DNA from: Echria macrotheca
Lineage: Eukaryota; Ascomycota; Sordariomycetes; Sordariales; Schizotheciaceae
Assembly: GCA_030411725.1 (NCBI GenBank)
Contig: MU839827.1
Span: forward strand, 4,285,027-4,349,026
DNA: 64,000 nt
Direction of reading: 5' to 3'
Part shown: positions 56,487-64,000 of the stretch, one piece after another
Numbering within the stretch: the stretch's first letter is position 1
Layout: each line of letters opens with the position of its first letter
Program-made: the position numbers and the translations under genes
Notes under the pieces: model-generated
The model's database searches: none
Told to the model about the DNA's origin: nothing
What the model saw: the letters and a program-made list of their open reading frames with translations, nothing else

Positions 56487-59400
56487 ATGGCCGACTTGTC
56501 TCTGTCGGCTACTGCCTGTCGTGGCAGAATTGTCGCCCTCGAGGGTCCTCCCGATGTCGTCTCGGCCCAGCTTCGACTGCTCCCCGTCTCAGGCCAGATC
56601 CTGATCCTCCCGAGCCTCCAGCACTATGTGTCAGACCAGAACCTTCAGCAGCCGTCCTCCGTCAAACAGCTGGTCTACGCCCTCCACAAGGCTGCCCAGA
56701 TCCGTCACAATGCCGCCATGAGCTTCCTCCGAGACTCGGCTGCCGACCACAAGCGTGTGGTTTTCCTCAACGGAGGCACAGTCGGAGCCCGCTTCCGGTG
56801 TGTGTCCGCGATTGCGGAAAGGGAAACCCAGGGCGACTTCGACAGGGCCGAAGCAGTCTTTGACAGGCTTGTGAGCAACGGGGTATCCGGGCTCTTGTCA
56901 GAGGACAATGGCGGGAGGCGTGCAGTGGCCGGCCAGGTGGAGCCCCGGAAGCAGTCCGCGAGGGTCAATGCAGCTAGTTCGGACGTGGGTGGGTCGTGGA
57001 CGGCCGGCCAGGATTTTTTAGGCGCCACGGGCTCGGACCCACTCCCGGACGACAGGTCGGAAACGGACAACAGGTCGGAAACCATGGAGGACCGTATCAT
57101 GAGGGCCATGCGGGCCGCCGAGGCCCTCGACAAGCGGACGGCGAGTCTACAGCCGGCTGACGACATCGATCTTCCGGCGATATGGCTCAACAGCTGCCGG
57201 ACCTGGTCCAAGATGAGTCTCGGCCTGGCTTCGTCCGGACCCGGTGGTCGAGACACCCTGGCTTCTCCAACAGGGACCAGCGAGACCATCGAAGAAAGCA
57301 GGAGGCTCCCCTGTTCGATATCGTCTGAGCGCTCAGTATTCACATCGGTCGAGGACTTGCTGGCGGCGAAGATGAGGGCGGCAACCGCCTGCGAAGGGAC
57401 CCTGGATACCAGCATCCCGGCAGCCAGCCTGAGCTGGGTGGATCAGACCAACAATGCGGACAGCCCGCCGTCCCATCCTGCAGTTTCCGAGTGCTCGACG
57501 GGCGACCGCTCGACCGCATGGACCCCCTCCCCGCTGACCACGACGCCATCCGAGCCCGTTGACGCCCCAATGTCAATGGCTTATGACGAACCCGAGGCCG
57601 CACCTGCCGCTACCGAGCCGCCGCGTCGCAAACGCCCGCCAATGTTGACCCTCAACACACACCGCCTCCGGCGCCCCGAGTACATCGTCAACGGCGTGCC
57701 TATGGATCCGCAACAACGACCTGTCATGTCCGAAAAGCCTACATCGGCATCCGTCAGCCCTCTCCAATGCCAGAAGCGGCTTCAGTACCCGGCCACCTAC
57801 GTCGACAAGGCCACCGACACCGACGGCCTGGAAAACAGTGAGCCGGTAGAGGAGGTCCTACCGCTCCTCGAGAACCTCGTCATCCAGCTCTTAAGCGACG
57901 CCACAGATCCAGCCTTCGACCGGCTCTTCCAGGCGATCCGGAACGGCACCAAAAGGTTCAATGCCGGACGTGACCCGGCGAGTCCCGCAGAGGCCGGCAC
58001 ACCCGTGACGGCCGTGACGGCCCTGACGGACCAGAGCGGACCCTTTCTGCTACAAGGCCTCCACGGCCAGATGCTGATGCAAGCCGGCTACGGACAACCG
58101 ACCAACGGCCGCCTGCCGACGCCGCCCTACGATCTCTACTCGCCCGCGACGCCGAAACCAGGGCCCGACCAGCGATTCCAGACGGTGCCGGTGCGCCGCC
58201 AGACCAGCGTCTCGGTCCAGACCACGCTGCGGCTGATGCTCAGTTCGTACATCCCGTCCGAGGTATGGACCCAGTATCCCGCGGTGCAGCGGGAAGGCGG
58301 CGGCGGCAGCAGCAGTACGCCGTGGAAGCCTGTCCTGTGGGGCCGCAAGGACACGCAGTCGTCGTCGAGAAAGCCAAAATCAACATGGGCGGCCGGGGAG
58401 AAGTTGGATTTGATACTGGCAGTGGGTGCGGAGAGGAGCGTCAAGCCGGGGTATACATCGGGCGTCATTCGACAGCTAGAAAAGCTGGGTGGTGGTGGCG
58501 GCGGCAACACGTCGCGGACCGGACGCGTGCTGTTTAAGTGAGTTGTTGTGACGAACCAATATCTACCTTATCTACCGTAGGTACCATGAACTAAACACAA
58601 AGAACAGGAACCTCCACGCCCAGGTCATGCAAGCCCACACCAACCGCCGCCTGCTCGACCAGACGCAAACCAGCCCCTTCGCCGACCCTGCCACCCTCGC
58701 GCGCCTGATCGTCCCCCACCTAGAGACATACCTAACCAACCACCCGGACGTCCGGTTTCTAGTCCTAGAGTTCGTCGTCGAGCATTTACCTACCGTCCTC
58801 GCCCTCCGCCGGATCCTAGGAGGAGGTGAAGAGACATCGCCGCTCAAGATCGCCGGCATAGTCGGCCCCGACAACCCCGATTTTTGTCTGTCGTCGCATC
58901 ATTCGGCCACGTCTGAAACCTCGGCTGCTGCCGCATACGCCGAGCTGCGCAGCGTCGGCGGGCTGGTGGACCTGAATAATCCGCACCGGCCGCGCGAGGC
59001 GTATATCCCCTTTAACAGGGCGGATTTTATCCTTGCGTCTACGGCCACGCATGATGAGATTTCGAGTTTTGTCGGGTCGATTCGGACGGCGTTGATGCGG
59101 AGGTCTTCTTCCTCAGGGGGAGGGGAAGGAAGAGGAGGTATTCAGAGGAAACCTGTTCCTGGTTCTGTTTCTGTGTCGGGGTCCGGGTTGGGGTCGGTCG
59201 AGGAGTTAGAGGGGGGAGCGAGACAGAGGCAAAGGCAGAATGCATTCCTCGACACGGCGTCGACGGTGACGATGACCATGACGGGGACGACGGTTGATAC
59301 ACCCCCCGCCACGCCTAGGGATAACAACAATAATAATACGTCGATGACGACGACGAGATACGCGACTGCGCTGCAGAGTCCTGTTACCGTTTGTCGGCTG

Positions 59401-59727
59401 TCATCATCGACGACGACGTCAGTGTCGGTATCGGATATACCCACCAGCCCTAGAACTAGGTCGACCGCCGCCGGTCAACAAAGTTTTGTTGGTGGTCCGA
59501 TGACGACTAGTACAGAAGACTTCTCGGACGGGAAAGCGGTGAGGAGGGGTGGTGTGTTGCTGAGTAGTTTATCTGGAGTGAGTATGCAGCACACGACGAG
59601 ATCTGATTTGAGTACCCTAGAAGATTCGGAGGACTCGGAGGAACGGAGGCTGATGCCGCTCTATCTGAAGAGGGAGGCGCAGAGGGGGGATGGGAAGAAG
59701 GCTTTACGGTGGCTTGGGCTTGAGTGA
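56487..59727 (+). CDS. large fungal protein of unknown function ('gastric mucin-like')
   Basis: 1,056 aa from exons 56487..58537 and 58608..59727 (70-nt intron GTGAGT...ACAG, splitting a Lys codon to give VLFKNLHAQVMQAHTNRRL). The N-terminal block GRIVALEGPPDVVSAQLRLL, then VKQLVYALHKAAQIRHNAAM and KRVVFLNGGTVGARFRCVS, is what I remember from Sordariomycete proteins labelled 'gastric mucin-like'. That label reflects only Ser/Thr/Pro richness. The middle (about 130-560) is disordered. The segment after the splice (LARLIVPHLETYLTNHPDVRFLVLEF and LKIAGIVGPDNPD) is hydrophobic and looks like a second folded part; the last 200 residues are again Ser/Thr-rich. No signal peptide or membrane segment is evident. 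Function is unknown. Confidence 0.8.
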
Positions 59728-60695
59728 TTCCCTTTTCTTTTTTGAGGTGTCCTGATGTTTCTTTTTGAGGTTTTGAAAGTGGAAGGGTTATACCCCAACC
59801 ATTGGTACGTTCGGCGCCAGAAGGGGGAAGGGGAGGCGAAAAAGGGGGGATTAGTGGGGTATGGAATGGGAATGGGAACGGCGTCAAGGATACGGTTACG
59901 GTTTAGATTGTCGCGTTAGATTTTGGGCTGAGCAATTCCGGCGGCGGGGATGGGGGATAGGCGTCACATTGGGAACTGGAACTGGGAATGGGAATGGGAA
60001 TGGAACTGGGAATGGGTTTTTAAAATGGTTGTTGGGTGATTATGCTAGAGAGAGGGTTGGTGTAGAATACCATACCATACCATACCATACATAATAGACC
60101 AAGAATAGATAATACCTTGACTTACCTCCTCTGCCCGCCAGGTTTTTTTTTTTCGAGACCCGTAATGATGAGGGATAACTACCTACCTTGAATTTGACGC
60201 TCTCATCATAATGTGCTTCAGGATCAATGATCATGATGCATGAGAGTTGGACATATGACTTGGAGGGGCTTCAGATCTGCCCCGGACTGTTCAGCAGCAG
60301 ACCGGCTTACTACCCCTTTCCTTCCACCGTCGTCTTCCAAACACCATCCTTATAACGCCATTGACATGTAATTAAGTTAATATCCCGCGTACAAGCTCTC
60401 GATTACACTGCGCTACACTACTCTTTTATATCCTACACTCCCACTCTGATTCGGTATATATACCGCCCTCCATTCATACCCGGTATGCATATATATACCC
60501 CTCTCCACTCACCACAGTCCCCAGTCTCACCCGTAACGACAGTTTTCAACATATACAAAACACAGCAGGCTCAACCAAACCACAGGTATATCGACCACAT
60601 ATCAACCAGCAAGGATAAATATCGAGGGAACAAAACAACCAAGACAAGGGAGGTATCCAAGAAGGAACAAAAAAAACCAAACACAAAACGACACG
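59728..60695. other. convergent 3' intergenic region
   Basis: Contains G/A-rich repeats of GGGAATGG type at about 59975-60020 and a fourfold CATAC repeat near 60070-60088. No gene seen. Confidence 0.5.
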
Positions 60696-63343
60696 CTAGT
60701 AATCAGTCAACCTCAACTTCTTGCCCACATCCCTCCTCCTAGCCTGCACAGCCGCCCGTTCCGAAGGCTTCGTCGTCTCGCCGCTATCAGGCCCCTCACC
60801 ACGCGCCTTGAGCGCCTGGAGGAGCATACCCGCGTCAAAGAATCCATCTGTACCCGTCTGATCAGCATCCCGCATTTACGACAGAAAAAAGAAGACAAAA
60901 ACTTACACCCGCCCAACTCATCATCCTCGCTCATAGTCATACTCTCCTCGGTAGGCGACACACTCCCCGCCACGCTCTTGTGCGACTTGAGCGTCGCCAC
61001 TTCGTTGCCGGTAATCAGCCTCCCTCTCAGCTTCAACCGATTCGCCGCGGCCTTGGGCTGCCGATTCTCAATCTCGCGCGCCCTCGTCTGCTTCCCGCTC
61101 GACATATTCGTCCGGTTCGTAATCCGCAGAATCCGTCTAATCTCCAACAGATAACTCTCGAGCGTATCCACGAACCGCTTCGTCTGTCTGTGTCGCGAGG
61201 ATACACAGATCGAAATCCCCTCGTCCTTGATGATGTATCCGATGCCAAAACCGTCGCCCGACACTGGTCCAAACCCGAACTGGCGCAGCGAGGGGTTGCC
61301 GCAGTTGGATGTCGACAGAATGGTCGTGTTGAGCTTGTCCCACCCGGAGTCCGCAAAAATGAGCGGCAGATGATGGTCACGGTCACGGTCGCGGTCCCGG
61401 CTGCTGTGCGAGTTGGTGCTGTCACCTCGCTCGCGTGTGTTGCTCCGCGTGCCGTCGATGAGTGGTGAATCCTTCCGTGGACTGCCGAGGGGCGACCCGT
61501 TCTCCGACACGGCGTCCACCGGGCTCGAATACCCGTTCGTGCTAACTGGACTGCTCAAGACGCTCTGGTCATCGTCGACGAGCCGCTGCCACAGGCAGAA
61601 CAGCGCATACAGATGCCGATCACATCCCTGGGCCTTGGCGCAGTCTCTCGTATTGGCCACATGCCGCTGGCAGGCTTTCCGCAGTGCCTCAATCTTTTGG
61701 TCGGCCGGGTGGTCAGCCCAGAAGGTCTGCACGAAGTTGACCGACTCGTCAGACACGGTCCTGATGGCCTCGGTCCGCCCGTGTAGGTACATCTTGGTCA
61801 TGGCAGGCTCATAGGTGCACTCGACCCGACCGTACAGACCGTAGTAGGCCGCTTGGAAGGCCATCTGCACAAAAGCATCTGGCGAGAAGCCCATGGACGT
61901 GATAAAGTTCTTGCCGTAGGCTGAGAAATCAAGACACTGGAACTCGTTCTGCTCAATCAGATCGGCCAGCCTGGTCTCGGCAAAGCGCACGGCGATGCTA
62001 AGCTCGGGGATCATATCCCACTCGAGCTTGTAAGGCGTCGTGTTCACATCCCCAAAGCTGTCCGGGTCGCGCTTGGATGGATCCGGGCTGGTCGTAGCCC
62101 ACAGCGTCGGCGCACCGCCGTTGATGGTCCTAGCAAAACGGAGAATGGTGTCGGTGTAGATGTCGCTGGCAAACCGGAGAACCGTGTGGCCGTCTACGCC
62201 CGTGTGCTCAAAGTTGATGCCGGCACTCCCGTTCTTGCAGACAATGATCTGGAGCTTGTCGTACCACCGGTTTGTGCACGTGCCGACCTGGACCCCTTTT
62301 TCGATCTCGCTCGTTCCGCAGAGCATATTCTGACAGAGCGCAGCCGCCGTCGCCGGCTCGCTGTAGTCGAGACACACAACAAAGAGGGCTGTATCGACAA
62401 TATTCAGACAATCAGCGTTGTTGGAACCCGGCTCCCGAGTCAGGACGTCTCTCAGTCCTGACCACACCTTGCGGTTCTCGGTGCTGAGAACACCAAGTGC
62501 GCCCTTGGCGGCTTCCTGGATGGGTGTCTGGATGGCATCGTCGATAACGGTCTGAAGGTTGACGGCGATATCCTTCTCGGTCATGATGACGTCCGAGTTG
62601 TCGTCCAAGACGTCAAACCAATAAAACTGGCCGTGGCACATGACGATAATGTGCCTCGACTCGGGGTCCTGCTCGATCTGGCAACCGGCATCCGTGGGAA
62701 CGCGCGCGGTACCGAATAGCCTAGAATACTGGTACATGTCGAGCGGGACACCCTTGACGGTATCTGGCGGCAGCTCCTCCTTGCGCACAGCTCGGACGAA
62801 CTCGAGCGCCGATACGATCAGCGAGGCCGCACGGGTCACCTGGTTGTTGCGGGCCGGAGTCGGATCATCTTCGAGGAGGAAAAAGGGGTTGAGGTTGAGA
62901 ACGACGGGGTTGTCGAAGTTGAGGTACGAGTCGTACCAGAACTGCTCAATGTAGCTGGTCCTCCCCTCGGCGTACTTCTTGAGCTTCTCGTTCAGCTCCG
63001 GGCCCTCGCCCCGGAGGAACTCGTCGACGGCGTGCTTCGTGTCGGCATGCTCACGGTTCGACTGGAGCGACTTGAGCGCAGCGAGATATCTCTCACAGGT
63101 CTTCTCGAGATCTGGAATGGGCAGCTTCGGAAGCTTGTCCTGCTGGGCGAATGTGACACCGCCCTTGGGCTTGTCTTCATGGGCCGACATAACGTAATGG
63201 CGGGCCTTGAGGACAGGGCTGACGGTGGGCTTGGGTATCTCTGGGTACTCAGGGATAGAACGTGGGGTCGATGCTAGCTCGGTAGTGGCGAGTGTCTCAC
63301 CAAGAGACCTTGGCAGAGTAAAGATGCGTACTTGGGTCGGCAT
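60696..63343 (-). CDS. carnitine O-acetyltransferase (Yat2/FacC-like)
   Basis: Transfers acetyl groups between CoA and carnitine, for moving acetyl units between compartments. Minus-strand exons 63343..60907 and 60847..60696 with a 59-nt intron (GTAAGT...TACAG) give 862 aa; the joined tail reads DELGGYGFFDAGMLLQALK and ends KKLRLTDY. Core features: LPKLPIPDLEKTCERYLAAL, YIEQFWYDSYL, the catalytic His in INFEHTGVDGHTVLRF (about H380), and FGFGPVSGDGFGIGYII. A Ser/Arg/Asp-rich insertion (about 594-658) breaks the domain, as in the larger Yat2-type enzymes. No peroxisomal SKL-like end. Met52 (63190) begins MSAHEDKPKGGVTF, where related cytosolic enzymes seem to start; the extra 51 residues may be a targeting extension or leader. 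The alternative acceptor (GATCAG, 10 nt earlier) would shift the frame. Confidence 0.92.
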
Positions 63344-64000
63344 TCTCGTCAGTTCAAGCGTAGAGAGGTGAGACGCGGGTGCTGATGTTCAGGCCGCGCA
63401 GAGCTGTGCGGTAGAAGTAGTGGCAGTCCTGGAGACAATAGGGTGGCATTCCACTTGTACTTGCACTTGAAGCTTTGAAATGAGGGAGGCTGAAGACAAG
63501 AACAACAAGCAGGGGCCGGGATCACGGCGGAGGGGGAGGATATAAAAGAGCGAAACACCACCCCACTAGGCGGCGGACGACAAGCACGACCATCCATCTT
63601 GGCAGGTCGGACTGGAGAAACCATGTGGGCGGTTTAGGCTCAGCGACAGACAGCTGACTGATTGGACGTGTGTTGTTCTGAGTGGGTTTGTCTGAGTCCT
63701 CCGCAGGCCCGAACCGTCTATATCGACATGGTTTGATCATCTGCCGAGCACCCCGAGGCCAGCCCGGGTCGAGGAAATAAGAGCGTGTGCAACGTACCCA
63801 GGAAGCAGAGCCTACTGCAGACGCACTGCAGCCGTCAGCAGCGGTCTTGGCCGAATGTAATCTAGACCCAGCGCCGGCGTTTGTGTTTGTCTGGCCTGGG
63901 ATTGAGGAGAGTGTGGGAGGAAGCGGGAACTGGCCCGGTCAGAGTGTAAAAAGGGGCTACTTCACCACCTACTGACCCGGGTCCAAGGTCACTGGTCAGC
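63344..64000. promoter_or_regulatory. upstream region of the carnitine acetyltransferase gene
   Basis: Short open frames only. Contains the promoter of the minus-strand gene; a GATATAAAAGAGC element at about 63538-63550 (plus-strand reading) and a CTATATCGACATGG stretch near 63718. Nothing else is supportable up to the window edge. Confidence 0.45.

Noticed and set aside
1..64000. CRISPR arrays, prokaryotic operons, ribosome binding sites or phage genes
   Set aside because: None seen; the window is clearly eukaryotic with spliceosomal introns, so such features are not expected.

Overview
This is a nuclear segment of a filamentous ascomycete (Pezizomycotina). It is probably a Sordariomycete and perhaps a Sordariales or Chaetomiaceae-type genome. 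Evidence seen directly: genes carry many short spliceosomal introns (about 44-160 nt) with GT/GC...AG ends and CTAAC/CTGAC-like branch sites; coding regions are rich in G/C at third positions; the gene set is typical of filamentous fungi. The genus is an inference from remembered protein families and could not be searched.

Layout. 0-5 kb: secreted aldose 1-epimerase (+), CTF8 (+), DPH1 (-). 5-22 kb: a co-oriented block of RPS6, a giant HUWE1/TOM1-type HECT ubiquitin ligase (about 4,050 aa) and RPS8; DPH1 shares a 583-bp divergent promoter with RPS6. This makes a translation and ribosome-proteostasis neighbourhood. 23-26 kb: a Gyp5-like TBC Rab-GAP (-). 26-38 kb: a gene-poor accessory stretch with one intact alpha/beta-hydrolase, a 3' remnant of a PITH-domain gene, a 12-residue repeat ORF, a roughly 600-bp insertion between 13-bp direct repeats, a broken 2EXR/F-box-like fragment and one small Cys-rich ORF. 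38-44 kb: mitochondrial succinyl-CoA ligase beta (-), a Gly/Asp-repeat DUF3245-like protein (+) and an HSF-type (Sfl1-like) transcription factor (-). 44-50.7 kb: about 6.7 kb without a supportable gene, upstream of the HSF-type factor. 50.7-64 kb: CTF4/SepB (-) divergent from a WD40 protein (+), a long fungal-specific 'gastric mucin-like' protein (+) and a Yat2/FacC-like carnitine acetyltransferase (-).

Functional themes: ribosome and translation (RPS6, RPS8, DPH1, with TOM1 known in yeast to clear unassembled ribosomal proteins), replication-coupled cohesion (CTF8, CTF4), acetyl and central carbon metabolism (LSC2, carnitine acetyltransferase), and vesicle traffic (Gyp5-like). I found no convincing new defence or mobile system. 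The most unusual items are the RPS6-TOM1-RPS8 arrangement with PACE-like repeats, the two GC-AG introns, the 7- and 8-nt microexons, and the decayed island at 29-34 kb. All exon joins were derived by hand from reading-frame continuity and splice signals, and every join below keeps the frame.
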